Shown here in pieces: positions 9,581-19,163 of a DNA stretch of 64,000 bases (position 1 is its first letter; every line of letters begins with the position of its first letter). The notes under the pieces were generated by a model. It was not told the origin of the DNA. It saw nothing but the letters and a program-made list of their open reading frames with translations, and made no database searches. This stretch comes from UBA7803 sp034522075 (lineage in GTDB: Bacteria > Pseudomonadota > Gammaproteobacteria > Pseudomonadales > Azotimanducaceae), in assembly GCA_034522075.1 (NCBI GenBank), contig JAXHLO010000006.1, forward strand, positions 124,001 through 188,000, given 5' to 3'. Both the position numbers and the translations under genes were made by a program.

Positions 9581-12318
9581 CGCGGCTGCAGCGGCGGCGC
9601 CGGCGGCACGGGCCCGACCTGGGCCGGCCCGAGAAACAGGGCATTGGCGACGAGCACATCCAGACCATCCAGCATGCCGCGGAACGCGGGGTCGGCCACG
9701 AAACCGATGACCTGACCCCGGCCATGGGTTTCCACCAGCACTGCCGGTTTGTGAGCCAGCTGCTCGCCCGCGGTCTGCCACAGGCGTCCGGCCGCCACCA
9801 GGCGGTCCGCCGCGGCAAACGACACGGCATTCACCCCGGCGTCGAGGCGCAGCGGAGCGAAGATGCGTTCACCGGTGAACATCACGGCAAGCTCGTCCGG
9901 CAGCCCGGCGGACAGCCAGTGGTCCTGGTCGACCCGGGCATGCACCAGCACGCCGGGAACATCCGGCGGCGCCTCCTGTCGAGGCGTGAGAGCAGCCCGC
10001 CGATCGTCGTTCCCGGCCAGCCGGGTCCCGGGGACCGGGCCGGACGGCGGCGACGCGGCAACCTCGCTGTCTGCGGCCGCGGCAGCGTCAGCCGCGTCGT
10101 CAGCGGTGTCGGCGCCGGCTGCATCGTCAGTGGCCCGCAACTCGCGCGCCGTGGACAGCAGACCGGCCGTTTCGGAGGTCAGGTAATCCAGGGCCCCGGC
10201 CACCCCGATGAGGGTACCGCCGCGGTCGACCCAGCGTTGCAGGTTGGCGCTGGCTGCTTCGTCCAGGGCTTCTGCATAACCATCTCCGCCAGGCAGAATC
10301 AGCACATCGAACTGATCGAGCCACGCTGAACCCAGATCGCGGACGCGTACCGGAGCCAGCGGATAGTTCAGCTTGCGCTCCACCAGATAACGCCAGGCGC
10401 CCGCCGAGTACGGCGATGTCGGTTCATCCCACGCCAGGGCAATACGAACCGCGGGGACGGGCCGCACCTGGTCACTGCCGAAATCCACACCGGCATCCAC
10501 CCAGCTCGAATCCACGCTGTGGACAACGGCGCCGGTTTCCCGGGCCAGGGCGCCGGCCTGCAGAGCGAGACCGGCAGCATTGCCGGCCACCGGCAGGACG
10601 AGGCTGCCCCTGGGATAACGGCGATCGCCGCGGGTAAAGGACTCACCGGCGGTGCGTACCGCCAGGCCGGCCTGCAGTGCACCGGCGAGATAGCGCACGG
10701 CCGCCTGGCTGCCCCAGGGCACCAGATAAGCCACGGCCGCCTCGGACAACGGCGGCGGCGGCGGGGCCGCGACTGTCTCCACCACGGGATAGGCCGACAG
10801 CGATGCACGACAGCTCCCGGAAGGCACGCCGTAAAGCAGCGGCAGGGACCAGGCCACCACGTCGTAGATTTCCACCGGCAGGCGTTTGTCGGCGCGGCGC
10901 TCCTGTTCTTCCCAGAACTCGGCCGGTGCCGGACTGTCCGCGGCCAACAGGGTACCGGCAAGCCGCCCGGCGGGCTGGTCCGCCGAAACCGCATAACTGC
11001 CCGCGGCAACGCGGGAGCCGCACAGCCGCGAGCCCTCTGGCGGACGCCGTACCTCGATGCCCTGATCGATGAGGTTACGGACGAGCTTGCGCAATCGGCC
11101 GGCATCGTCACCCGGCGACAGCACGTAAACGGTATCGTCGGCGGCTTCGCGGCGCAGTTCGAGGAATTCACCGAGCAGGCGCTGGCGGTTGGCAGCGGCC
11201 GTGCGCAGAGTTGCCATGCTGGCGACGAAGTGACGCTGCACGCCGTCGCGGTAGTCCACCAGCGAGCCGTCCTCACGCTGACCCACCAGGCCGCGCGCAC
11301 TGGCCACCTCGAAGGTCATACCGGCGGCGCCATGGAGCGCCGGCCAGGTGTCGCCATAGCCCGGGTAATAAGCATCGAATATCTCGCGGGTGTAGTAGCG
11401 GAAGCCGAAGCGGTCGAACAGTGCCGCAGCACCGCGGCCCAGGGTGCCCAGCATGTCCCGCTGATGGTCGGCCAGGTAGGGGTTGTAGGGCCGGGTGGGC
11501 GGCGGGAAGTAATAACTGGAGTCCGTCCCCATCTCGTGCAGATCGGCGTACACCAGCGGGTAGTAGTCGAGAAATGCCCGCACGCGGCCGCGCACTTCCG
11601 GCTGGGTGAGCGCGAACCAGTCACGGTTCATGTCGAACAGGTAGTGATTGGTGCGCCCGCCCGGCCAGGCCTGAGCGCGCTCGGCGGCAATGGGACTGGG
11701 CTGCGGCAGCGGGCCGCGCAGGCTGGTGTAGTGCTGCACGAAGCGTTCCCGTCCATCGGGATTCTGCAGCGGGTCGATCACCACCAGCACCTCGTCGAGC
11801 AGCGCGCGAACGGCGTCGTCGCGGGCGGCAAGCAGATGGTAAGCGGTCAGCAGGGCGGCATCCGACGAGGAGATTTCGTCACCGTGGACACCGTGAGCCA
11901 GCCACACCACCGCCGGCAATCCGGCGACCAGCGCGTCGAGCTCGGCGCTGGCGGCGCCGCGCGGGTCGGCCAGACGCTGCATGCCGGCGCGGATCTCCGC
12001 CAGCCGCGCCAGATTGTCCGCCTTGCCCACAACCAGATAGTGCAGCGGCCGCCCCTGCCAGCTGCGCGCGTATTCCACCATGTGAGTTCGTTCCGGCGCG
12101 GCCTCCGCCAGGGCGTGCAGATAAAGCGCGACGCCGGCGGGGGCGGTGATGTCGGCACCGAAGTCGTGCCCGACCACGGCCTCGAGATCGGGTATGGCCG
12201 GGTCATAGCTCGACCCCGGCCAGAAGTCGTCCGCCGGCGCCCCGCGCGCCGCGGCACCCGTCAAAGACAAGGCGGCCAACAGCAGCGCGGTGACGGCTCC
12301 GGGCAATCGCGTCAGCAT
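9577..12318 (-). CDS. Secreted M14-family zinc carboxypeptidase
   Basis: A 913-residue metallopeptidase exported by an N-terminal signal peptide (MLTRLPGAVTALLLAALSLTGAAARGAP). Zinc motif WLAHGVHGDEIS (H and E ligands) near residue 140, substrate-binding DPLQNPDGRERF, third ligand in YADLHEMGTDSSYYF near 270, and the catalytic Glu in MTFEVAS near 335. The C-terminal half, from about 400, includes a ThuA/glutamine-amidotransferase-like section (FDVLILPGGDGYAEAL) near 680. ATG 12318 is preferred over GTG 12330, which overlaps the upstream stop. It is probably co-transcribed with the NHL protein upstream. Confidence 0.85.
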   Translation of the reverse strand: MLTRLPGAVTALLLAALSLTGAAARGAPADDFWPGSSYDPAIPDLEAVVGHDFGADITAPAGVALYLHALAEAAPERTHMVEYARSWQGRPLHYLVVGKADNLARLAEIRAGMQRLADPRGAASAELDALVAGLPAVVWLAHGVHGDEISSSDAALLTAYHLLAARDDAVRALLDEVLVVIDPLQNPDGRERFVQHYTSLRGPLPQPSPIAAERAQAWPGGRTNHYLFDMNRDWFALTQPEVRGRVRAFLDYYPLVYADLHEMGTDSSYYFPPPTRPYNPYLADHQRDMLGTLGRGAAALFDRFGFRYYTREIFDAYYPGYGDTWPALHGAAGMTFEVASARGLVGQREDGSLVDYRDGVQRHFVASMATLRTAAANRQRLLGEFLELRREAADDTVYVLSPGDDAGRLRKLVRNLIDQGIEVRRPPEGSRLCGSRVAAGSYAVSADQPAGRLAGTLLAADSPAPAEFWEEQERRADKRLPVEIYDVVAWSLPLLYGVPSGSCRASLSAYPVVETVAAPPPPPLSEAAVAYLVPWGSQAAVRYLAGALQAGLAVRTAGESFTRGDRRYPRGSLVLPVAGNAAGLALQAGALARETGAVVHSVDSSWVDAGVDFGSDQVRPVPAVRIALAWDEPTSPYSAGAWRYLVERKLNYPLAPVRVRDLGSAWLDQFDVLILPGGDGYAEALDEAASANLQRWVDRGGTLIGVAGALDYLTSETAGLLSTARELRATDDAAGADTADDAADAAAAADSEVAASPPSGPVPGTRLAGNDDRRAALTPRQEAPPDVPGVLVHARVDQDHWLSAGLPDELAVMFTGERIFAPLRLDAGVNAVSFAAADRLVAAGRLWQTAGEQLAHKPAVLVETHGRGQVIGFVADPAFRGMLDGLDVLVANALFLGPAQVGPVPPAPPLQPR

Positions 12319-12326
12319 CGCCGGCC

Positions 12327-13352
12327 TCACTGCCTCGGCATGTACTTGACCACCTGGCGGGGCCCCACTTCAGCGCCATAGACATTGCCGTGAACGTCCA
12401 CCGCTACACCCTCGGCGCCGCTGGTACCGGAGTTGTCCTGATCGGGCTCCGGGTCGGGAATGAAGGCGGTTACGAAACCGTCGCTGACGCTGCCGATGCG
12501 GATGCCGCGCTTCCAGCCCGGGTTGCGCCGCGCGTTGGATTCCGAATCGGCAGCATAAAGAACGTCGTCGTCATCGATGTAGAGGCCGCTGGGCCGGCCG
12601 AACTGCGTCCAGGTATCCAGGTGCTTGCCGTTCTGGTCGAAGATGAGCACGCGGCTGTTGCCGCGGTCGCCGACGAACAGCCGCCCCTGGGAATCCATGG
12701 CCAGCGCGTGCGGCTCGCTGATCTCGCCCGTGCCGCTGCCGGCCACACCGAACTCCATGAGGTAAGTGCCGTCCGCCGAGAACTTGACGATGCGGTTGTT
12801 GGCCGGCTCGTCGGGGCCGGAGCCGTGACCATCGGCGACGAAAATGTCGCCATTCGCTGCCACCACCACGTCGTTGGGCTTGCGGAAGGTGTCCTTGCCG
12901 TCGCCGGCCACACCTTTGCGGCCCAGGGTCATGAGCAATTCGCCGTGCGGGCTGAACTTGTAGACCACGTGACCCCAGCCGTCCGGCACCGGCGCATAGC
13001 CCACTGCATCGGTGACCCAGACATTGTCGTCAGCGTCGACGAACATGCCGTGAGGCCAGGCGATCAGGCCGGCGCCGAAGCTGCGCACCACGTTGCCGTC
13101 GAGGTCGAACAGCAGCACCGGGTCCACGCCGGCCGCCCAGCGGCGCCGCGAGCGCTCGGCGACCGAGCATGCGCTCGCCGTCGCTGGCGGGGACGGCGCT
13201 GGTTGCCCCCCACTCGCGGCCGTCGGGCAATTCGCCCCAGCCGGGCTGGGCCTGGTAGGGCACCGCGCTCCGAGGCAGCCGCGCGTCGCCCCGCCCAGCA
13301 CCGCCAGCATGGCGACCAGCCCGCTCAGTTTCACCATCAACCTTGCCCGCAT
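12327..13352 (-). CDS. NHL-repeat six-bladed beta-propeller secreted protein, N-terminal frameshift
   Basis: Repeats of the NHL type are clear: WPHGMFVDADDNVWVTDAVG, FRKPNDVVVAANGDIFVADGHG, EPHALAMDSQGRLFVGDRGN, RPSGLYIDDDDVLYAADSES and AEGVAVDVHGNVYGAEVG, each a propeller blade. It resembles the lyase-like propellers related to peptidylglycine amidating lyase. ATG 13352 is preceded by GGGGAGGAG and starts a signal peptide (MRARLMVKLSGLVAMLAVLGG). Between about 13160 and 13270 the frame moves away and back; PYQAQPGWGELPDG and ATSAVPASDGERML, in another frame, fit the family N-terminus. The stop lies 8 bases before the M14 start. Confidence 0.75.
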   Translation of the reverse strand: MRARLMVKLSGLVAMLAVLGGATRGCLGARCPTRPSPAGANCPTAASGGQPAPSPPATASACSVAERSRRRWAAGVDPVLLFDLDGNVVRSFGAGLIAWPHGMFVDADDNVWVTDAVGYAPVPDGWGHVVYKFSPHGELLMTLGRKGVAGDGKDTFRKPNDVVVAANGDIFVADGHGSGPDEPANNRIVKFSADGTYLMEFGVAGSGTGEISEPHALAMDSQGRLFVGDRGNSRVLIFDQNGKHLDTWTQFGRPSGLYIDDDDVLYAADSESNARRNPGWKRGIRIGSVSDGFVTAFIPDPEPDQDNSGTSGAEGVAVDVHGNVYGAEVGPRQVVKYMPRQ

Positions 13353-13525
13353 GACTCCTCCCCGAGGTACAGAAAACGAAAGCGGATCATAGCCCAGGGG
13401 ACGCCCGCGCAGCACCTGCCGGCCTGCCGCTGGCGGCCGGCGGGGTAAACGGCCGCCGGAATTCATGTTAAAAGAGCCGTTCGGTAATGAACCTCCCGGG
13501 TAATCCGGCTGTAACGGACGTCACC

Positions 13526-14971
13526 ATGAAAATCACCGCACTGCTCATACTGCTGGCCGTCGCCGGCAGCCCGCTCATCGCCGGCGACGCGCGGGCGGCC
13601 GCCGCGGATCAGGCGGAACTGCGCGCCACCCTGTTCGGCGGCGCCGATGCCGCACTCAAAGCCGCCAACGAAGCCCAGGCCAGCCTGCTGGCGCCGCGCA
13701 GCTACGCCGACGGGGCCGAAGCCTATCGCCGCGCCGAATCCATTCTCGAGTCCGCCGGCGGCATCGACGCCATTCGACGTAATCTCAGCCGTGCAGAAGA
13801 GGCGTTCAGCGCCGCCGCCGAATCGGCACAGGCGGCACGTGCGCGCTTCGAAACCGCCCTGCAGGCCAGAGAGGACGCGTCGAGTGCCGAAAGCGAACGC
13901 TACGCGGAGGATGGCTGGCAGGATGCCGAACGCTCTCTGACGGAGGCTGCCGAACGCCTGGAACGCGGCCGCGAGAGCCGGGCCGACCGGGCCGCGGAAC
14001 AGGCCCGGGAACTCTACCGGGCAGCCGAGCTCGCCGCCATCGAGGCCAACTACCTGAGCGACACGCGTTCGCTGCTCGAGACCGCCGACGACCTCCGTGC
14101 CGGCCGCTACGCGCCGATCTCCTACGACCGGGCCCGGGAGCTGCTGGCGCAAGCCGAGCAGTCGCTGCGTGAGGACCGCTACGATACGGACCGACCGCGC
14201 AACCTGGCACAAACCGCCGAACACAACGCCCACCATGCCATCTACGTGTCACGCCTGCAGCAGCAGGTGAACGATGGCGACACCAGCCTGGAGGAGATCC
14301 TGCTCGACTGGGAGGCCGCCATCGGCAAGCTGGCGGATCAGCTCGACGTGCCGGTGTATTTCGATGCCGGTCACGGAGAAGCGATAAAGAAGATGTCCCA
14401 GGCCATTGCGACGCTGCAGGCCGATATCGATTTTCTCGAGCAGGCCAATGCCGACCGGGACGCCCAGATTGCCTCGCTGAAGCTGGAGGTGGGCGATCAG
14501 TCCCAGAACCTGGAACGTATGAACGAGGCACTCGCCCGGCGCGAGCGGCAGCGCGAGCGTTTCGAGCGGGTGGAGGCACTGTTCGAGGAAGACCAAGCCA
14601 TTGTCCTGCGGCAGTCCGACAGCGTGATACTGCGGCTCATCGGGCTCAATTTTGCCAGCGGCAGCGCTCGCCTCGGCGAGCAGCACCAGGAAATGCTGAC
14701 CATTGTGGAACAGGCCCTCAGCGAGTTTCCCGAGGCCAACATCGTCATCGAGGGGCACACCGACTCATTCGGCTCCGACACGTCCAACCAGGAGTTGTCC
14801 CAGGCGCGGGCGGATGCCGTGCTCAGGTATCTGCTGGACAACACACCGATATCGCCGGCCGATGCCCGTGCCCTGGGCTACGGCGAAGGGCAGCCGGTGG
14901 CCAACAACGAGACGCCGGAGGGACGCGCCCGCAACCGGCGCATCGACATCGTCATTTATCCGCGCTGGTAG
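13526..14971 (+). CDS. OmpA-family outer-membrane/peptidoglycan-associated protein
   Basis: A 481-residue envelope protein. Signal peptide MKITALLILLAVAGSPLIAGDARA, then about 330 residues of very Ala/Glu/Arg-rich helical sequence with heptad-like spacing (coiled coil), and a C-terminal OmpA domain from about residue 370: LNFASGSARL, IVIEGHTDSFGSDTSNQELSQARADAV, GYGEGQPVANN, GRARNRRIDIVI. The HTD and NRR elements bind diaminopimelic acid in family members. DUF4398-like repeats could describe the N-terminal half. It probably tethers the outer membrane to the cell wall. Divergent from the NHL gene, which begins 174 bases away. Confidence 0.85.
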   Translation: MKITALLILLAVAGSPLIAGDARAAAADQAELRATLFGGADAALKAANEAQASLLAPRSYADGAEAYRRAESILESAGGIDAIRRNLSRAEEAFSAAAESAQAARARFETALQAREDASSAESERYAEDGWQDAERSLTEAAERLERGRESRADRAAEQARELYRAAELAAIEANYLSDTRSLLETADDLRAGRYAPISYDRARELLAQAEQSLREDRYDTDRPRNLAQTAEHNAHHAIYVSRLQQQVNDGDTSLEEILLDWEAAIGKLADQLDVPVYFDAGHGEAIKKMSQAIATLQADIDFLEQANADRDAQIASLKLEVGDQSQNLERMNEALARRERQRERFERVEALFEEDQAIVLRQSDSVILRLIGLNFASGSARLGEQHQEMLTIVEQALSEFPEANIVIEGHTDSFGSDTSNQELSQARADAVLRYLLDNTPISPADARALGYGEGQPVANNETPEGRARNRRIDIVIYPRW

Positions 14972-16234
14972 GGCGGGGCCGGCGGATCCGCGGTGTCATC
15001 CACACCCGGATCAGCAGAGTCGGTGTCCGCCATCTCGGTGGCCACGAACGAGGTGCGCGGCATGATGGCGAACTTGTGCTCGTGCTGCCACGGCCGTTCG
15101 ATGACCCAGATTCGATAGAACGCCCAGACGGCACCCAGCACCATGCCGCCCAGCCCGTAGGCGAAGAAGCCTTCGCCGCCCATGGCGGCCATGAACGGCG
15201 CCACGATCATCGGACCCAATATGGAGCCCAGACTGCTCATGATCAGAATGCCGCTGGCAATCTGGATGAGCGGCAGATCGGAATTGTCGGCCGCGGTGAC
15301 GATGCACATGGCATAGATGGGCATGGTGGTGGCACCGATGAAAAACATGACCACGTACAAGCGGCGGCGCCATCCTGCCAGCCACTACGAAGCCGAGCGC
15401 GCAGACCGATACACCCAGGGTGAACATGCCGGCTATGACCAGGCGCCGGTCGGTATGATCGGACAGTCTGCCTACCGGGAGCTGTGCCAGTGCACCGCCG
15501 GTGATAGCGACGGCCATCATGAAACCAATGCCGCCGCCGTCCAGGCCGAAGGCGCGGCCCACCAGCGGCCCCACCGACCAGAACGCGCCGGTGACCAGGC
15601 CGCCGAAGAATGCACAAAGCACCGCGACCCGGGAAGCCGTGCCAGGATCGCGGGCGAGGAATGAAGACGCGGCGCGGATTTCCTGCGGCGCCGCCATGCG
15701 GGTGAGGCCGATGGGAATGATGGCGAGCCCCATGATAAGAGCCGCGCCCATGACCAGCTTGAGATCGTCCGGCTCGGCCAGACCGAGAAAACTCTGTCCT
15801 GCCATCATCGCGAGCAGAGAAATCATAGAGTAGATGGCCAGTACGCTGCCGCGCCGATCTGTCGGCGCCGCCTCGCTGAGCCAGCTTTCGATGACCATAT
15901 ATAATCCGGCAAAAGCGAAGCCGGTGGTGAAGCGCAGCACCAGCCAGGCCGCGAGATGATCGAACAGGCCGAGGCCGAGCAGGACGATCACGGCCAGGGT
16001 TGCCATGACCATGAACGTGCGGATGTGGGCCACCTGAGCGACGATAGGAGGAATGAAGACGCAGCCCACGACAAAGCCGAGGAAGTACGCCGACCCGGAG
16101 ATACCGATGGCGCTGGTCGTCCAGCCCAGCGCTTCCGCGCGCATGGGCAGCAGGCTGAGCTGCAGGCCGTGGCCGACCAGCAGAATGGCCACTGCAAGCA
16201 GCAGGGTACTCACCCGACCCAGGGTCTGTGTCAT
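14956..16234 (-). CDS. MFS transporter (YcaD-like), one frameshift
   Basis: Major facilitator protein of about 425 residues. In-frame from ATG 16234: signal-like first helix, HIRTFMVMATLAVIVLLGLG, RFTTGFAFAGLYMVIESWL and RRGSVLAIYSM, which match the YcaD/MFS_1 group. At about 15360 the frame shifts; the last third continues as VVMFFIGATTMPIYAMCIVTAADN, then LGSILGPMIVAPFM and a soluble C-terminal tail. One base is probably wrong near 15360. The substrate is unknown. The end overlaps the ompA-family gene by 16 bases, tail to tail. Confidence 0.8.
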
Positions 16235-16458
16235 GGAATTCGAACTTCGATCAGGTGGCAGAGGTACGCGGGCGGCGCATTATGCCTGAGGATAGTCCAC
16301 CCGCAAGATTCTGCGCGGAGGCAGGGAAAAAAATTTCCCGGGTGAAGCATGCTGACCAGCGCAGGCATGCTGCCCGGCGGGTTGAAAGCAGCGGACCCGG
16401 CCCCCACTTAGTGGGCATATGGGGGCCGTAATGCCAACCTGGAGAGCTGGAATCGTCC
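16235..16458. other. Intergenic region between MFS gene and cbpA
   Basis: 224 bases separating divergent genes. It contains a G/C palindromic stretch (GGCCCCC-ACTTAGTGGGCATAT-GGGGGCC, about 16397-16425), which could be a regulatory hairpin upstream of cbpA. No convincing sigma-32 or sigma-70 promoter could be fixed by eye. Confidence 0.35.
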
Positions 16459-17374
16459 ATGGAATATCGTGACTACTATGCCGTGCTGGGCGTCGACCGC
16501 AAGGCCAGCGCCGACGACATCAAGAAGGCTTACCGGCGCCTGGCGCGCAAGTATCACCCGGACGTCAATGCGGAGCCCGACGCGGAAGACAAGTTCAAGG
16601 AGATGGGCGAAGCCTACGAGGTGCTCTCCGACCCCGAGAAACGCGCCGCCTATGATGCCCTGGGGGCCAACTGGCAGGATCACCAGAATTTCCGTCCGCC
16701 GCCGGACTGGGAACAGCAGTTCTCCTTGGCGGCGGGGGCGCTCTACCTCTAGCATGACGCCGGGCTCCAGTCGGCTCTTCTCGAGTACCCTGTTCGGCAA
16801 CCACGACTTCCGCAGTCAGGGACGCCGGGCCGGCGGCTTCAAGGGGGCCGACGAGCATGCCCGGGTGGGGATCACTCTCGAGGAAGCCTTCCGCCGCGAC
16901 TCGGTGGAGATCACCGTGCCTCAACCCGGCGGCAAGCAGCGCCGCCTGCGGGTCAAGATTCCCCCGGGGGTGGCCGACGGCAAGCGCGTACGTCTGAAAG
17001 GCCAGGGCGGACCGGGCGTCGGACGCGGCGAGCCGGGCGATCTGTTCGTGGAGTTCCGCGTGGTACCGCATCCGCAATTCCGCGCCGAGGGCCGCGACAT
17101 CCACTACGAACTGCCGGTGACTCCCTGGGAGGCTGCTCTGGGCACGGATCTCAAGGTTCCCACCCTCGGCGGTGACGTGAAGCTGAAAATTCCGCCCGGT
17201 TCCCAGTCCGGCAGCCGCCTGCGCCTGAAAGGCCGCGGCCTGCCCGGCGAACCCAGCGGCGATCAGATCGTCACCTTGCAGGTGGTGCTGCCGAAGGCCG
17301 GCAATGCCGAGCAGCGTGCCGTCTATGAGAAGATGGCCGAGACCATGGACTTCGACCCGAGGGCTGCATCATGA
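16459..17374 (+). CDS. cbpA: DnaJ-class co-chaperone CbpA, one frameshift
   Basis: J-domain co-chaperone of DnaK, also DNA-binding in E. coli. The J domain reads MEYRDYYAVLGVDRKASADD, with HPD (YHPDVN) near residue 34. Then, in another frame from about 16735, the G/F-like linker (LFGNHDFRSQGRRAGGF) and two substrate-binding domains: HARVGITLEEAFRRDSVEIT, VKIPPGVADGKRVRLKGQGG and VKLKIPPGSQSGSRLRLKGR. No zinc-finger, as expected for CbpA rather than DnaJ. The shift lies in a G-rich run near 16735, so a homopolymer error is likely. It overlaps cbpM by 4 bases. Confidence 0.9.
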
Positions 17375-17691
17375 GCCGGCGCATCGATCCGCAACTGCTC
17401 GATGAACAACTGCGCCTGACCCTGCGGGACATGTGCCGGATCTGCGGCGTCCACGCCGAATATCTGATGGAACTGGTGGACGAAGGCATCATCGCGCCGC
17501 AGGCCCCCGCCCGGCGCCGCACGTCCCGCGTGCCGCGGGCGGCCCAGAGCTGGCATTTCGACGGCATCGCCGTGGTGCGGGTTCAGCGGGCTATACGGCT
17601 GCAGCAGGACCTGGGGGTCAATCTGCCGGGGGTGGCCCTGGCGCTGGATCTGCTCGAAGAGATGGAGGCTCTGCGGCAACGCGGACCCTGA
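17371..17691 (+). CDS. cbpM: Chaperone modulator CbpM
   Basis: A 106-residue MerR-like adaptor that binds the J domain of CbpA and inhibits it. The N-terminal helix-turn-helix-like part has LRDMCRICGVHAEYLMELVDEGII, then WHFDGIAVVRVQRAIRLQQDLGVNLPGVALALDLLEEMEALR, which fits CbpM. ATG overlaps the cbpA stop (ATGA), the standard cbpAM arrangement. Confidence 0.88.
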   Translation: MSRRIDPQLLDEQLRLTLRDMCRICGVHAEYLMELVDEGIIAPQAPARRRTSRVPRAAQSWHFDGIAVVRVQRAIRLQQDLGVNLPGVALALDLLEEMEALRQRGP

Positions 17692-17737
17692 CGCCCTGGG
17701 CGGCGCGGGGTACACTGCCCGCACCCAGGAGGAAGCC

Positions 17738-19118
17738 ATGATCAGGATCTACGCCGCTGTGCTGGGCGCGCTGCTCAGCACCGCCGTCTACGGCGCCGAG
17801 CAGCGCGGGGCGGAATTCGCCGAACAGGCGCCGCAGCGTCTCGCCGAATACATCCGCATCGACACCACCAATCCGCCGGGCAACGAGTCCGACGGCGTCG
17901 CTTATCTGGCCGGCATCCTCGACGCCGCCGGCATCGAGTACCAGACAGCGGAGTCGGCGCCCGGCCGGGGCAATCTGTGGGCACGCCTGCCGGGCGGCGA
18001 TGAACCGGCCCTGGTACTGCTGCACCACATCGACGTGGTCAGCGCGGATCCCCGTTACTGGGACGTCGACCCGTTCGCCGGCGGGATCCGCGAGGCTCAT
18101 CTGCTCGAGCGCGCGGGCTCTGGACATGAAAGGTACCGGCATCGCCCAACTGCAGGCTTTCCTGGCCCTGCACGCCGCCGGCAAACGCCTCAGCCGCGAC
18201 GTGCTGTTCGTGGCCACCGCCGACGAGGAGGCCGGCGGCGCCTTCGGGGCCGGCTGGCTGATCGAGGAACATCCGGAAATCTTCGACGGCGCAGGCTATC
18301 TGCTCAACGAAGGCGGCAGCGGATCACTGCTGGGCGAGCAGGTCGTCTTTGCTGTCGAGGTGACCCAGAAAGTACCGCTGTGGCTGCGGATCACCGCGCA
18401 TGGGCAGCCGGGTCACGGCTCTACGCCGCAGACGGCCACCGCTGTCACCCGGGCGCTGCGGGCCGGGCAACGCATTGCCGACACGCGCTTCGCGCCGCGG
18501 GTGATCCCGGCTGTGAAGAACCAGTTCGAGGGTATGGCGCCGTTCCAGCCGCCGGACCTGGCGCCACACTACGCCGACATCGAAGCAGCCGTTCACGACG
18601 ACGAGTTCATGCGCTATCTGCAGCTGACCAACCCCGGGGCCCACGCGCTGCTGCGCAACACCTGCTCGATCACCCGCCTGTCGGGCAGCGACAAGATCAA
18701 CGTGGTGCCCACGGAAGCTTCGCTGGAGATCGACTGCCGATTGCTGCCGGATCAGGACCACGCTGCATTCATCAACGAACTGCGCACGGTGATCAACGAC
18801 CCGCAGGTAACCATCGAACGGCTCATGGCCTTCACCCCGGCGGTGAGCCGCACCGACACGCCGCTGTACAGGCTGATCGAAACCCTGGTCGACGAGCGCG
18901 GCGACGCTGCGCGGGTGGTACCGAGCGTCTCCACGGGCTTTACCGACAGCCACTTCTTCCGCGACCTGGGCATCACCAGCTACGGGTTCAGCGCGTTCGT
19001 GATTCCCCCGGCGGACCGGCGCGGCATACACGGCAACAACGAACGCATCTCGGTGGACAACATGGTGCGCGGCAGTGCGTTCATGATCGAACTGGTAGAC
19101 CGCTTCGCCACCCGCTGA
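17738..19118 (+). CDS. M20-family metallopeptidase, secreted, one frameshift
   Basis: Zinc aminoacylase/carboxypeptidase-like enzyme of about 460 residues with a signal peptide (MIRIYAAVLGALLSTAVYG). Metal ligands: LLHHIDVV near 90, the Asp of LDMKGTG near 130, and the DEEAGG pair (catalytic Glu and ligand) near 165. The dimerisation domain has HGQPGHGSTPQ. The frame breaks at about 18105-18120, exactly between the first and second ligand blocks. The second block starts ARALDMKGTGIAQLQAFLAL in the other frame. A one-base error is the simplest explanation. Confidence 0.85.
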
Positions 19119-19163
19119 GAGAGCAAGGCACAGGAGCGCCATGCAACGCCAACAGGTCAACCC

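Noticed and set aside
10519..12381. 620-residue plus-strand open frame opposite the M14 gene
   Set aside because: It is a GC-rich antisense shadow with no motifs; the minus-strand M14 frame has clear catalytic residues.
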